Origin: Nocardioides cremeus
GTDB lineage: Bacteria; Actinomycetota; Actinomycetes; Propionibacteriales; Nocardioidaceae
Reading direction: 5' to 3'
Assembly (NCBI RefSeq): GCF_030518195.1
Contig: NZ_JAULSC010000003.1
Location: forward strand, 62,001 to 126,000
Length of the DNA: 64,000 nt
Part shown: piece by piece, positions 48,501 to 57,905 of the stretch
How the letters are laid out: each line of letters begins with the position of its first letter
Numbering within the stretch: the first letter of the stretch is position 1
The notes under the pieces: model-generated
What the model was told of the DNA's origin: nothing
Databases searched by the model: none
The model's input: the letters and a program-made list of their open reading frames with translations, nothing else
Translations under genes and position numbers: made by a program

Positions 48501-50672
48501 TCAGGCGTCGGCCAGACCCATCCGGTCGAGCATCCACGCCAGTGCGAAGGCCCGGTCGTGCCAGGCCTTGTAGCGGCCCGAGACGCCACCGTGCCCGGCC
48601 GACATCTCCGTGCGCAGCAGCACGTCGGGCCGGTGGTCGGGGGCCGTGGCCCGCAGCCGCGCCACCCACTTGGCGGGCTCGACGTAGAGCACCCGGGTGT
48701 CGTTGAGCGAGGTCTCGGCCAGGATCGCCGGGTAGTCCTGCTCGGTGACGTTGTCGTACGGCGCGTAGGAGGCCATGTAGTCGTAGACCTCGGGGTCGGC
48801 CTCGGGGTTGCCCCACTCGTCGTACTCGGTGACGGTCAGCGGGAGAGTGGCGTCGAGCATCGTGGTGAGCGCGTCGACGAACGGCACCTGGGCCACGATG
48901 CCGGTGAACAGCTCGGGCGCCTGGTTGGCCACCGCGCCCATCAGCATCCCGCCCGCGCTGCCGCCCTCGGCGACCAGCGTCTCGGGGCGCGACCAGCCGG
49001 TCGCGACGAGGTGGCGGGCGCAGGCGATGAAGTCGGAGAAGGTGTTCTGCTTCTTGGCCATCTTGCCGTCGTCGTACCAGCGCCGGCCCATCTCGCCGCC
49101 ACCTCGCACGTGGGCGATGGCGAAGGCGGCACCCCGGTCGAGCAGCGAGAGCCGGGCGATGGAGAAGTAGGGGTCGATGGAGGCCTCGTAGGAGCCGTAG
49201 CCGTAGAGCAGCGTCGGGACGGGGCGGGTGCCGCCGCCGTCGTCCTCGCGCGAGCCGCGCCGGGCCACGATCGAGATCGGCACCTGCTCGCCGTCGTCGG
49301 CGGTGGCCCAGAGGCGGTGCTCCTCGTAGTCGGCCGGGTCGTAGCCGCCGAGCACGGGGGTGCGCCGCAGCAGCGTCAGCCCACGGCTGCGCACGTCGTA
49401 GTCGTAGACCGAGGAGGGCACCGCCATCGAGGTGAAGCCCAGGCGGACCGTCGGCTGGTCGAATGTCAGGTTGCCGCCGGCGCCGACGGTGTAGACGGGC
49501 GCGTCGAAGGGCACCAGGTAGTCGTCACCGACGCCGTCGGGGCCCAGCTCGATGATGCGCAGCTGGGTCAGGCCCTGGCTGCGCTGGTGCACCACGAGGT
49601 GGCCGGCGAAGGCGTCGACCTCCTCGAGCCGCACGGCAGGGTCGTGGGCCACCAGCGGCTGCCAGTCGGCGGCCGGGGTGGGGGAGACCGGTGCGCTGGC
49701 GATCTCGAAGTCGGGACCGGTGGCGTTGTGCAGGACCAGGAAGCGGTCCTCGCCGGCGATCACGGCGTGCTCGAGGGAGTACTCCACGTCCTCGACGCGC
49801 TCGGCGAAGACCTGCCAGCCCGCCTCGGGGGCGTCGGCGTCGAGGAAGCGGTACTCCGAGGTGGTCTTGCTGCCCGAGGCCACCACCAGGAAGCGGTCGG
49901 AGCGGGTGCGCCCGACGCCGACGAAGAAGCGCCCGTCCTCCTCGTGGTGCACCAGCTCGTCCTGCGACTGCTCGGTGCCGAGCCGGTGGCGCCAGATCTT
50001 GTCGGCGCGCCAGGACTCGTCGACGGTCGCGTAGTAGAGGTTCTCGCCGGCACGGTCCCAGGTGGTGCCGTGGATGACGCCCTCGATGACGTCGGGCAGC
50101 AGCTCGCCGCTGGTGAGCTCCTTGATGCGCGCGGTGTAGCGCTCGTCGCCGACCACGTCGACGCTGTAGGCCAGCAGGGTGGCGTCGGGGCTGATGCTGG
50201 CGCCGCCCAGGGAGAAGAACTCGTGGCCCTCGGCCAGCGCGTCGAGGTCGAGCAGCACCTCCTCGCCCGGCAGGGCCGGCTGGTCGGGGGCGCAGTCCTC
50301 GGCGGGGGTCGGCGGGGTCCAGTCGTCGGGCCCGGCGACCGGCACGCGGCAGGTCGCGCCGTACTCGCGGCCCTCGAAGGAGCGCCCGTAGTACCAGTGG
50401 TCGCGGTTGCGGGTGGGCACCGACAGGTCGGTCTCGCGGGTGCGGGCCCGGATCTCCTCGAAGATCCGGGTGCGCAGGTCGGCCAGGTGCGCGGTGCGGG
50501 CCTCGGTCCAGGCGTTCTCGGCCTCCAGGTGCGCGCGCACCTCGGGGGAGTCCTTCTCGCGCAGCCACTCGTAGTCGTCGTGGCGGGTGCGGCCGTGGAG
50601 CTCGCGCTGCGTGGGACGCCGCGGCGCCACCGGGGGAGCCGTGGGCGGGTGCGGGGACGTGGAGGAGGACAT
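48501..50672 (-). CDS. oligopeptidase B / prolyl oligopeptidase family (S9A) serine peptidase
   Basis: 723 residues from ATG 50672, with TAGGTT ending 7 nt before it. Residues 1-420 form the seven-bladed propeller; HDDYEWLREKDSPEV near the N-terminus is a family mark. The alpha/beta-hydrolase part has GRRWYDDGKMAKKQNTFSDF, the nucleophile motif GGSAGGML (Ser near 570) and EMSAGHGGVSGRY with the catalytic His near 694. It cleaves short peptides after Arg/Lys in the cytoplasm. No signal peptide is seen. Divergent from pxpA. Confidence 0.93.
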   Translation of the reverse strand: MSSSTSPHPPTAPPVAPRRPTQRELHGRTRHDDYEWLREKDSPEVRAHLEAENAWTEARTAHLADLRTRIFEEIRARTRETDLSVPTRNRDHWYYGRSFEGREYGATCRVPVAGPDDWTPPTPAEDCAPDQPALPGEEVLLDLDALAEGHEFFSLGGASISPDATLLAYSVDVVGDERYTARIKELTSGELLPDVIEGVIHGTTWDRAGENLYYATVDESWRADKIWRHRLGTEQSQDELVHHEEDGRFFVGVGRTRSDRFLVVASGSKTTSEYRFLDADAPEAGWQVFAERVEDVEYSLEHAVIAGEDRFLVLHNATGPDFEIASAPVSPTPAADWQPLVAHDPAVRLEEVDAFAGHLVVHQRSQGLTQLRIIELGPDGVGDDYLVPFDAPVYTVGAGGNLTFDQPTVRLGFTSMAVPSSVYDYDVRSRGLTLLRRTPVLGGYDPADYEEHRLWATADDGEQVPISIVARRGSREDDGGGTRPVPTLLYGYGSYEASIDPYFSIARLSLLDRGAAFAIAHVRGGGEMGRRWYDDGKMAKKQNTFSDFIACARHLVATGWSRPETLVAEGGSAGGMLMGAVANQAPELFTGIVAQVPFVDALTTMLDATLPLTVTEYDEWGNPEADPEVYDYMASYAPYDNVTEQDYPAILAETSLNDTRVLYVEPAKWVARLRATAPDHRPDVLLRTEMSAGHGGVSGRYKAWHDRAFALAWMLDRMGLADA

Positions 50673-50709
50673 GGCTGCCAACCTAGAGGCGGGGCGATAG
50701 CGTCCGCAC
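50673..50709. promoter_or_regulatory. divergent leaderless promoters, oligopeptidase and pxpA
   Basis: TAGGTT on the minus strand (50680-50685) ends 7 nt before one ATG. TAGCGT on the plus strand (50698-50703) ends 6 nt before the other. The gap is only 37 bp. Confidence 0.6.
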
Positions 50710-51414
50710 ATGCGGTACGTCGACCTGAACGCCGACCTCGGCGAGGAGGTCACCGACGACGCGGCGCTGCTGGGCGTGGTGACCTCGGCGAACCTGGCCT
50801 GCGGCTACCACGCGGGCTCGGTGGCGATCATGCGCGCGGTCTGCGACGAGGCGGCCCGGCTGGGCGTCTCCATCGGCGCCCAGGTCTCGTACGCCGACCG
50901 GGAGCACTTCGGCCGGCGTCCTCTCGACGTCGCCCCCGACACGCTGCGCGAGCAGGTGGCCGACCAGGTCGGCACCCTGGCCGCGATCGCGCGGGCGGCG
51001 GGCACCACGGTGCGCTACCTCAAGCCGCACGGCGCGCTCTACCACCGCACCGCCACCGACGCCGAGCAGGCGCAGGCCGTGATCGAGGGGTCCGGCGACC
51101 TGCCGGTGCTCGGCATGCCCGGCGTGCTGCTCGACCTGGCGACCGGGCGCGGGCGCGAGGTGCGGCACGAGGGCTTCCCCGACCGCGGGTACGACGCCAG
51201 CGGGCGGCTGGTGCCCCGCGGCGAGCCCGGCGCCCTGCTCGAGGGCGCCGACGCCGTCGCCGAGCACGCGCTGCGGCTGCTGCGCGAACCGCCCGGCGGC
51301 GTGCCCGGCCTCGCCTCGCTCTGCGTGCACGGCGACAGCCCCGGCGCGGTCGAGCACGCCCGCGCCGTGCGGGACGCCCTCGAGGCCGCCGGCTGGACGC
51401 TGCGCGGGCTGTGA
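50710..51414 (+). CDS. pxpA: 5-oxoprolinase subunit A (LamB/YcsF family)
   Basis: 234 residues from ATG 50710. It opens with VDLNADLGE, the family start motif, then NLACGYHAGSVAIMR with metal-binding His, IGAQVSYADREHFGRR, and LKPHGALYHR. PxpA works with PxpB and PxpC to open 5-oxoproline to glutamate using ATP, a detoxification of a spontaneous glutamine product. The gene is slightly shorter than E. coli PxpA (244). It shares GTGA with pxpB, giving a tight three-gene operon. Confidence 0.95.
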   Translation: MRYVDLNADLGEEVTDDAALLGVVTSANLACGYHAGSVAIMRAVCDEAARLGVSIGAQVSYADREHFGRRPLDVAPDTLREQVADQVGTLAAIARAAGTTVRYLKPHGALYHRTATDAEQAQAVIEGSGDLPVLGMPGVLLDLATGRGREVRHEGFPDRGYDASGRLVPRGEPGALLEGADAVAEHALRLLREPPGGVPGLASLCVHGDSPGAVEHARAVRDALEAAGWTLRGL

Positions 51415-52061
51415 ACGTGGACCCCGTGCACGTGCGCGCCTTCGGGCCCACCGCCCTGCTGGCCGAGGTCGACGACGCGGCCGCCGCGCTCGCCCTGGCG
51501 ACCTGGCTCCGCGAGCACCGGGTCGCGGCCACCGAGGTGGTGCCGGCCGCGCGCACGGTGCTGCTCGACGGCCTCGACCCCGCCGACCTCGGGGGCGCCC
51601 GTGCGCTGCTGGCGGGCTGGCGCGACGAGCCGGCCGCGGGCGACGACGCGGGACAGGGGCGCGGCCCCGTCGGGCCGGTCGTCGAGCTGCCGGTGGTCTA
51701 CGACGGTCCCGACCTCGACGACGTCGCCGACCTGTGGGGCGTCTCGCGCGAGGAGGTCGTGGCCCGCCACACCGGGCTCGAGCTGCTCAGCGTCTTCTGC
51801 GGCTTCGCGCCCGGCTTCGCCTACCTCTCCGGGCTGCCGCAGGAGTGGGCGGTGCCGCGGCTGGACTCGCCGCGCACCCGGGTGCCGGCCGGGTCGGTCG
51901 CGGTCGCCGACACGTGGTGCGGCGTCTACCCGACGGTCTCGCCGGGCGGCTGGCGGCTGCTCGGTCGCACCCGCACCCCGCTCTGGGACGTCGACCGCGA
52001 CCCGCCGGCGCTGCTGGCGCCCGGCACCCGGGTGCGCTTCGTCGTCGAGGACCCGTCGTGA
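51411..52061 (+). CDS. pxpB: 5-oxoprolinase subunit B
   Basis: 216 residues from GTG 51411. Hallmarks are the carboxyltransferase-like core VVARHTGLELLSVFCGFAPG followed by AYLSGLP, and RVPAGSVAVADTWCGVYPTVSPGGW, found in all KipI/PxpB proteins. In Bacillus this protein (KipI) also inhibits a sporulation kinase, but the operon context here supports the oxoprolinase role. It overlaps pxpA and pxpC by GTGA on both sides. Confidence 0.94.
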   Translation: MNVDPVHVRAFGPTALLAEVDDAAAALALATWLREHRVAATEVVPAARTVLLDGLDPADLGGARALLAGWRDEPAAGDDAGQGRGPVGPVVELPVVYDGPDLDDVADLWGVSREEVVARHTGLELLSVFCGFAPGFAYLSGLPQEWAVPRLDSPRTRVPAGSVAVADTWCGVYPTVSPGGWRLLGRTRTPLWDVDRDPPALLAPGTRVRFVVEDPS

Positions 52062-52921
52062 CCGGAGGGGTCCTCGAGGTGCTGGCCACCGGGCCGCTGT
52101 GCACCGTGCAGGACCATGGCCGCCCCGGGCTGGCCCACCTCGGCGTGCCCCGCGCCGGCCCGCTGGACCGGCCGGCCGCCGACCTCGCCAACCGGCTGGT
52201 CGGCAACCGGCCCGGGGCGGCGCTGCTCGAGGTGGTGCTCGGCGGGCTCGAGCTTCGGGCCACCGTCGACACGTGGGTCGCGGTCACCGGCGCCCCGGCC
52301 CCGGCGGCGGTCGGACGCCGCTCCGCGGGGCTGGCCCGGGCCGAGCGGCTGCCGGCCGGCGCGGTGCTGCGCCTGGGCGCTCCCGCAACAGGGGTGCGCA
52401 GCTACGTCGCCGTGGCCGGCGGGGTCGACGTCGCACCCGTCCTCGGCTCGCGCTCCACCGACACCCTCGCCGAGGTCGGGCCGCCGGTCGTGGCGCCCGG
52501 GCAGCGGTTGCCCCTGGGGTCCCCGGCGGGGCCGCCCGCGGCCGTCGAGGCGCCGGTGGCGCCGACCGGCCCGCCCACCGGCCTGCTGCGGGTGCATCCC
52601 GGCCCGCGCCTCGAGCGCCTCGGCCCGCACGCGCTCGCCGAGCTGTGCGCGACGGCGTACGTCGTCGGGGCGGAGGCGGACCGGGTCGGGCTGCGCCTCG
52701 ACGGGCCGCCGCTCACGCGCGCCGACGCGGGCGAGCTGCCCAGCGAGGGGATGGTGCTGGGCTCGGTGCAGGTGCCGCCGAGCGGGCGGCCGGTGGTCTT
52801 CCTGGCCGACCACCCGCCCACCGGTGGCTACCCGGTGGTGGCGGTGGTCGACCCGCGTGACCTGTGGCAGTGCGGCCAGCTGCGCCCGGGGGAGCCGGTG
52901 CGGTTCACGCGGGCCCGCTGA
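52058..52921 (+). CDS. pxpC: 5-oxoprolinase subunit C
   Basis: 287 residues from GTG 52058. Family motifs are TVQDHGRPGLAHLGVPRAGPLD, then LLEVVLGGLELRA, and the C-terminal PVVFLADHPPTGGYPVVAVV. It forms the catalytic complex with PxpB. The 3' end overlaps the convergent dinB by 17 bp. All three subunits look intact. Confidence 0.94.
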   Translation: MTGGVLEVLATGPLCTVQDHGRPGLAHLGVPRAGPLDRPAADLANRLVGNRPGAALLEVVLGGLELRATVDTWVAVTGAPAPAAVGRRSAGLARAERLPAGAVLRLGAPATGVRSYVAVAGGVDVAPVLGSRSTDTLAEVGPPVVAPGQRLPLGSPAGPPAAVEAPVAPTGPPTGLLRVHPGPRLERLGPHALAELCATAYVVGAEADRVGLRLDGPPLTRADAGELPSEGMVLGSVQVPPSGRPVVFLADHPPTGGYPVVAVVDPRDLWQCGQLRPGEPVRFTRAR

Positions 52922-54272
52922 CCGCGTCGTCCTCCGCGGGCTCCGTCGGCGACCACGGCGTCAGCGCGGGGTCGTCGTCGGGGAAGGAGCGCACCGGCCC
53001 CGCGGGTGTCTCGCGGGTCTCGAACCGCACGGTGACCACGCCGCGTCCCGCGCCCCAGACCCAGCCGCGCCCGAGCTCGGCGTGCTCGACGTCCATGCCG
53101 GGCGCCCAGGCTCCGAGGTGGCGGGCCCGCGGCGGCTCCGGCAGCTCCTCGTCCTCGGCCTCGTCGTCAGCCTCGGTGTCGGCGAAGAGGTCCTCCTGCA
53201 CCCAGTCGGCCAGCCCCGAGACGCCGACGCCGAGCAGCCGGACGCCGGCGCGCACCTGCGGACCCGTGTCGGGACCGGCGACCAGCTCGGCGAGCAGGGC
53301 CCGGGCGCTGCGCGCGACCGTCGGGCCGTGGTCGGTGGGGGAGGCCAGCGTCATCGAGCGGCTCAGGGTGGTGAAGTCGTGGAATCGGACCTTGATGCTC
53401 ACCGTGCGTCCCGAGAGGCCCGCCGCCCGCAGCCGGGCCGCGACCTCGCCGGCCTGGCGGGCCAGCAGCCCCTCGATCAGGCGCAGGTCGGAGAGGTCGG
53501 TGTCGTAGGTGCCCTCGACGCTGACCGACTTGGCCTCCCGCTCGGCCACCACCGCCCGGTCGTCGCGCCCGCGTGCCATCTGGTGCAGCCCGCCACCGTG
53601 GGCACGGCCCAGCAGGCGCACCAGCTCGTCGAGGCCGGCGGCCTCGAGGTCGGCGACGGTGACGATGCCGGCCCGGCGCAGCCGCTGGGCCGTCGCCGGG
53701 CCGACGCCGGGGATGATCGTGGCCCGCATCGGGCGCAGCAGCTCCAGCTCGGTGCCCGGGGCGACCACGACCAGCCCGTCGGGCTTGTCGAGGTCGCTGG
53801 CGATCTTGGCCACCAGCTTGCTGGTCGCCAGGCCCACCGAGGCGGTGAGGCCGTCGGTCGCCTCGTGCACCCGCCGGCGCAGGTCCTGGGCGAAGTCGGT
53901 GACCGTCGGCACCTCGAGGTCGGGCAGGTCGGCGCGCTCGAGGTCGACGAAGGCCTCGTCGAGCGAGAGCGGCTCCACCAGCGGGGAGACCTCCCGCAGG
54001 AGTCCCATCACCACCCGGCTCGCCTCGCGGTAGGCGTGGAAGCGGCCCGACAGGAACGCGGCGTGCGGGCAGCGCGAGCGGGCCTCGCGCGTCGACATCG
54101 CCGAGCGGACGCCGTGCACCCGCGCCTCGTACGACGCCGTGGCGACGACGCCGCGTCCGCCGACCCCGCCGACCACGACGGGCTTGCCGCGCAGCGAGGG
54201 CTTGTCGCGCTGCTCGACGGCCGCGAAGAAGGCGTCGAGGTCCAGGTGGAGGACCGAGGCCTGGGAGCGCAC
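52905..54272 (-). CDS. dinB: DNA polymerase IV (Y family)
   Basis: 455 residues from GTG 54272, with TAGCGT ending 6 nt before it. VLHLDLDAFFAAVEQ gives the first catalytic Asp and the Tyr/Phe steric gate region. LSLDEAFVDL gives the second Asp-Glu pair. The HhH region IPGVGPATAQRLRRAGI follows, then the little finger. QEDLF near residue 375 is a good beta-clamp binding motif. An unusual C-terminal extension of about 70 residues (GAWAPGMDVEHAELGRGWVW...) resembles a small beta-barrel tail seen in some actinobacterial DinB proteins. It bypasses DNA lesions. Confidence 0.93.
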   Translation of the reverse strand: MRSQASVLHLDLDAFFAAVEQRDKPSLRGKPVVVGGVGGRGVVATASYEARVHGVRSAMSTREARSRCPHAAFLSGRFHAYREASRVVMGLLREVSPLVEPLSLDEAFVDLERADLPDLEVPTVTDFAQDLRRRVHEATDGLTASVGLATSKLVAKIASDLDKPDGLVVVAPGTELELLRPMRATIIPGVGPATAQRLRRAGIVTVADLEAAGLDELVRLLGRAHGGGLHQMARGRDDRAVVAEREAKSVSVEGTYDTDLSDLRLIEGLLARQAGEVAARLRAAGLSGRTVSIKVRFHDFTTLSRSMTLASPTDHGPTVARSARALLAELVAGPDTGPQVRAGVRLLGVGVSGLADWVQEDLFADTEADDEAEDEELPEPPRARHLGAWAPGMDVEHAELGRGWVWGAGRGVVTVRFETRETPAGPVRSFPDDDPALTPWSPTEPAEDDAVSGPA

Positions 54273-54390
54273 CCCGGCACGCTACCCGCGCCGGCCCACC
54301 AGGCGTGCACAGGCGGGGCCTGCGGGGGGTGCGTCCCCAGGTCGCGGCGGCCCGCCGCCCCGCCGGCCGCCACCGGGGCAGCCTCGCGCC

Positions 54391-55353
54391 ATGACGACTC
54401 CCGAGATGCCCTCCCTGCCCGCCCCTCCACGCGGCTTCGTGGCCCGCGAGCCCGCCGACGTCCTGGCCGTGGTGCCGCTGCTGCTCGGCTTCGAGCCCGA
54501 GGACTGCGTGGTGATGATGACCTTCGGCGCCGAGCACCAGTTCCACGCGCGGCTCGACCTGCCGCCGGCCGGGGCCACCGACGCCGAGGTCGCCCAGGTC
54601 GCCGCGCTGCTGGTCGAGCCGGCCGTGCGCCACCACGTCACCGGGGTGCTGCTGGTGTTCTACTCCGACGACGCCGAGCGAGCGCGGCGCAGCGCCCGCT
54701 GCCTCGTCGACGCCTTCGGCGCCGCTGGGATCGCGGTGCTCGACGCCATCCGCGCCGACGGGCAGCGGCACTGGCCGGCGACCGGCCCCGGCGAGGGCAC
54801 GGCGTACGACGTGAGCGCGCACCCGGTGCGCGCACAGGCCGTGCTCGACGGCCACGTGACCCGCCGCTCGCGGGCCGAGCTGGCCGCGACCCTCGACCCC
54901 GACGCCCGCGGTCGCGCCGACGTGGCCCGGGCGCTGGAGCACCGCTCCGCGCTGCCGGCCGACGAGGTGTCCGCGCTGCTGCTCGGGTGCCTGGTCACCG
55001 GCAGCGCACCCGGCGCCGACGAGGTGGCCGGGCTGGTGCGGGCGGTCGCCGACCCGGTCGTGCGCGACGTGGCCTGGCTGGGGATGACCCGGCACGACGC
55101 CGACCGTCACGTCGCGCTGTGGTCCGACGTGGTGCGCCGCACCCCCGACGAGTGGCTGCCCGGAGCAGCGGCCGTGCTGGGCTTCGCGGCCTGGCTCTCC
55201 GGCAGCGGGGCCCTGGCCTGGTGCGCCGTCGACCGGTGCCTGGCGGTGGATCCCGACCACGTCCTGGGCGGCTACGTCGGGCAGCTCCTCGAGCGCGCGG
55301 TGCCGCCGCAGGCCTGGGCCGAGGCGGGGGCCGACGCCGGGCGGCCCGCCTGA
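54391..55353 (+). CDS. DUF4192 family protein
   Basis: 320 residues from ATG 54391. The DUF4192 start VAREPADVLAVVPLLLGFEPEDCVVMMTF is diagnostic. Then come VTGVLLVFYSDDAERARR, a central Ala/Arg helical region, and C-terminal GFAAWLSGSGALAWCAVDR. The family is confined to actinobacteria and has no known function. It sits between dinB (divergent) and a GCS2-family gene with no operon link that can be seen; 41 bp separate it from the next start. Confidence 0.88.
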   Translation: MTTPEMPSLPAPPRGFVAREPADVLAVVPLLLGFEPEDCVVMMTFGAEHQFHARLDLPPAGATDAEVAQVAALLVEPAVRHHVTGVLLVFYSDDAERARRSARCLVDAFGAAGIAVLDAIRADGQRHWPATGPGEGTAYDVSAHPVRAQAVLDGHVTRRSRAELAATLDPDARGRADVARALEHRSALPADEVSALLLGCLVTGSAPGADEVAGLVRAVADPVVRDVAWLGMTRHDADRHVALWSDVVRRTPDEWLPGAAAVLGFAAWLSGSGALAWCAVDRCLAVDPDHVLGGYVGQLLERAVPPQAWAEAGADAGRPA

Positions 55354-55394
55354 GGGGGGTCCCTCCGGAGCGGGGGTGGGCCTAGGGTCGGGGC

Positions 55395-56858
55395 ATGGGT
55401 GAAGAGGTCGAGGCTCAGGAGTTCAGCCGCGCGGACCGCACGCGGCACCGCGCCAAGGTACGACGCTGCCTCGACGTGTTCGCGCGGATGCTGCGCGAGG
55501 CGGCCTTCGACACCGACGACCCGATGACCGGTCTGGAGGTCGAGCTCAACCTCATCGACGAGCGTGGCGACCCGGCGCTGAAGAACGCCGACGTGCTCGA
55601 GCGGATTGCCGACCCCGACTTCCAGACCGAGCTCGGCCAGTACAACATCGAGATCAACGTGCCCCCGGCCCGGTTGCGCGAGGGCGGGCTGACCCAGTTC
55701 GAGGACGAGCTGCGTCGCGACCTCGACGACGCGGAGGCCAAGGCCTCCGAGGTCGGTGCCCACCTGCTGATGATCGGCATCCTCCCGACGCTGGCCGACG
55801 GCCACATGACCCGGCAGACGCTCAGCGCGAACCCGCGCTACGCGCTGCTCAGCGACCAGATACTCGATGCACGCGGCGAGGACATCTCGATCTCGATCTC
55901 GGGCGCCGAGACCCTCGAGACCACCGCCGACTCGATCGTGCCCGAGGCCGCCTGCACCAGCACCCAGTTCCACGTGCAGACCTCGCCCGACCAGTTCGCG
56001 GCCTACTGGAACGCCTCGCAGGCGATCGCCGCCCCCCAGCTCGCGCTGGCCGCCAACTCGCCGTACCTGCTGGGCCGCGAGCTGTGGCGCGAGACCCGCA
56101 TCCCCCTCTTCGAGCAGGCCACCGAGACCCGCAGCGAGGAGCTGAAGGCCCAGGGGGTGCGCCCGCGGGTGTGGTTCGGGGAGCGCTGGATCACCTCGGT
56201 CTTCGACCTGTTCGAGGAGAACGTGCGCTACTTCCCGGCCCTGCTGCCGGTCACCGAGGACGAGGACCCGCTCGAGGTGCTGGAGTCGGGTGGCACCCCG
56301 GCCCTCGCCGAGCTGCGCCTGCACAACGGCACCGTCTACCGCTGGAACCGGCCGGTCTACGACGTGGTCGACGACGTGCCGCACCTGCGGGTCGAGAACC
56401 GGCTGCTGGCCGCCGGCCCGACCGTGGTCGACACGGTCGCCAACGCCGCCTTCTACTACGGCCTGGTGCGCGCGCTGGTCGACTCGCCGCGTCCGTTGTG
56501 GTCGCAGATGTCCTTCAGCGCCGCGGAGGAGAACCTCCACGTCGCAGCCCAGCAGGGCATCGAGGCCCAGGTCTACTGGCCCGGGGTGGGCCAGGTGCCG
56601 GCCACCGAGCTGGTGCTGCGCCGGCTGCTGCCGATGGCCCACGAGGGCCTGGAGTCGTGGGGCGTCGAGGCCGACGTGCGCGACCGGCTCCTGGGCATCA
56701 TCGAGCAGCGCTGCCTGACCGGCACCAACGGGGCGGAGTGGTTCGTGGAGCGGATGCGGCGCCGCAGCGGTGAGGACCGCTACGACGCGCTGCGCGCCAC
56801 GGTGCTGGAGTACCGCGAGCGGATGCACACCAACGAGCCGGTGCACACCTGGGACTAG
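55395..56858 (+). CDS. glutamate--cysteine ligase family protein (GCS2-type)
   Basis: 487 residues from ATG 55395, with TAGGGT ending 6 nt before it. The GCS2 core shows TGLEVELNLIDERGDPAL, QYNIEINVPPARLREGGL, ACTSTQFHVQTSPDQFA and NGTVYRWNRPVYD, with acidic metal ligands as in the family. Enzymes of this type join glutamate gamma-carboxyl to an amine. In actinobacteria the group includes EgtA (ergothioneine) and uncharacterised ligases; no egt neighbours are present, so the product here is uncertain. It meets the next gene at a shared CTAG. Confidence 0.85.
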   Translation: MGEEVEAQEFSRADRTRHRAKVRRCLDVFARMLREAAFDTDDPMTGLEVELNLIDERGDPALKNADVLERIADPDFQTELGQYNIEINVPPARLREGGLTQFEDELRRDLDDAEAKASEVGAHLLMIGILPTLADGHMTRQTLSANPRYALLSDQILDARGEDISISISGAETLETTADSIVPEAACTSTQFHVQTSPDQFAAYWNASQAIAAPQLALAANSPYLLGRELWRETRIPLFEQATETRSEELKAQGVRPRVWFGERWITSVFDLFEENVRYFPALLPVTEDEDPLEVLESGGTPALAELRLHNGTVYRWNRPVYDVVDDVPHLRVENRLLAAGPTVVDTVANAAFYYGLVRALVDSPRPLWSQMSFSAAEENLHVAAQQGIEAQVYWPGVGQVPATELVLRRLLPMAHEGLESWGVEADVRDRLLGIIEQRCLTGTNGAEWFVERMRRRSGEDRYDALRATVLEYRERMHTNEPVHTWD

Positions 56859-57319
56859 CCCGACCGGGAGCGCAGCCGCTTCCAGGTGCGCGAGAGCCCC
56901 GACCGCGGGTCGCGCCAGCCGTGCCGGCCGACCAGCACCATCTCGACGGGGCGGCCCAGCTCGCCCGCGGCCGCCCGGGTGGCAGCCACCCAGCAGGCGT
57001 CGTCGTCCTGGGTACTGAGCTCGCCGGGGCGGGTGACCCACACCAGCAGCTCCGGCCCGTGCTCCGGCCCGTGCTCGAGCCGGGGGACGCGGGCCAGGAG
57101 GGCGAGGAGGACGTCGGTGCGCACGCCGAGGTCGACGGGGTCGTCGGCGGTGCAGGCGAAGACGACCTCGTGGCCGCCGGGGTGGCCCACGTGCACCACG
57201 GCGGGGTGCCGGCGACGCCGCTCGGCCTCGACGTGGGCCAGCACCGCGAGCCGCAGCATGCGTTCGAGCGGGCGGGGCAGCGGCTCGTGCAGGCCCTCGC
57301 CGTCGGGTGGTGGGTGCAC
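56855..57319 (-). CDS. conserved hypothetical protein
   Basis: 154 residues from GTG 57319 (VHPPPDGEGLHEPLPRPLER); a longer frame back to 57430 would cross the Usp promoter. The fold looks mixed alpha/beta, with HPAVVHVGHPGGHEVVFAC and ELLVWVTRPGELSTQDDDACW as conserved-looking blocks and a basic C-terminus. I recognise no domain. It ends in the CTAG shared with the convergent ligase gene. Confidence 0.6.
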   Translation of the reverse strand: MHPPPDGEGLHEPLPRPLERMLRLAVLAHVEAERRRRHPAVVHVGHPGGHEVVFACTADDPVDLGVRTDVLLALLARVPRLEHGPEHGPELLVWVTRPGELSTQDDDACWVAATRAAAGELGRPVEMVLVGRHGWRDPRSGLSRTWKRLRSRSG

Positions 57320-57450
57320 GCGTCCAGCCTGCCCGCCGCGGCGCCGGTGCGCGCCGCTCCTCCACAGGCGCACGGGGGTGAGCCGTGATCGGTTAGCGTG
57401 CCAGGGAGCGCGGTCGGCACGACCGGGCACCAGGCATTCGAGGAGGACCG

Positions 57451-57849
57451 ATGGGCACCGTCGTGGTCGGGTACGTGAACAAGCCCGAGGGGCGCGCCGC
57501 GCTGGCGCGCGGGATCGAGGAGGCCAAGCTGCGCGGGTTGCGCCTGGTCGTGGTGTCCTCGCACCGCGGCGGCCAGGAGTACGACACCGAGGCCGCGGGC
57601 AAGGCCCAGGTCGAGCTCGACGAGGTGCGCGCCGAGCTGGAGGGCACCGGCGTCGACTTCGAGCTGCGACAGCTGGTGCGCGGCTTCGAGCCGGCCGAGG
57701 ACCTGATCGGGCTGGCCTCCGACAGCGACGCCGAGCTGCTGGTGATCGGGCTGCGACGCCGCTCGCCGGTGGGCAAGCTGATCCTGGGCTCCAACGCCCA
57801 GCGCATCCTGCTCGACGCGGCGTGCCCGGTGCTGGCTGTCAAGGCCTGA
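57451..57849 (+). CDS. universal stress protein (UspA family)
   Basis: 132 residues from ATG 57451, with GAGGAGG 6 nt upstream, one of the few genes here with a classical ribosome site; TAGCGT about 55 bp upstream gives a normal leader. A single Usp domain runs from TVVVGYVNKPEGRAAL to the ATP loop GLRRRSPVGKLILGSNAQRI, which fits G-2x-G-9x-G-S/N, and ends CPVLAVKA. It probably binds ATP. Role is general stress. Confidence 0.9.
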   Translation: MGTVVVGYVNKPEGRAALARGIEEAKLRGLRLVVVSSHRGGQEYDTEAAGKAQVELDEVRAELEGTGVDFELRQLVRGFEPAEDLIGLASDSDAELLVIGLRRRSPVGKLILGSNAQRILLDAACPVLAVKA

Positions 57850-57905
57850 GCCGTCGACGCGGACACCTGCACGTCGGATGTGGGGTGCGGTGGTAGAACC
57901 TCCGC

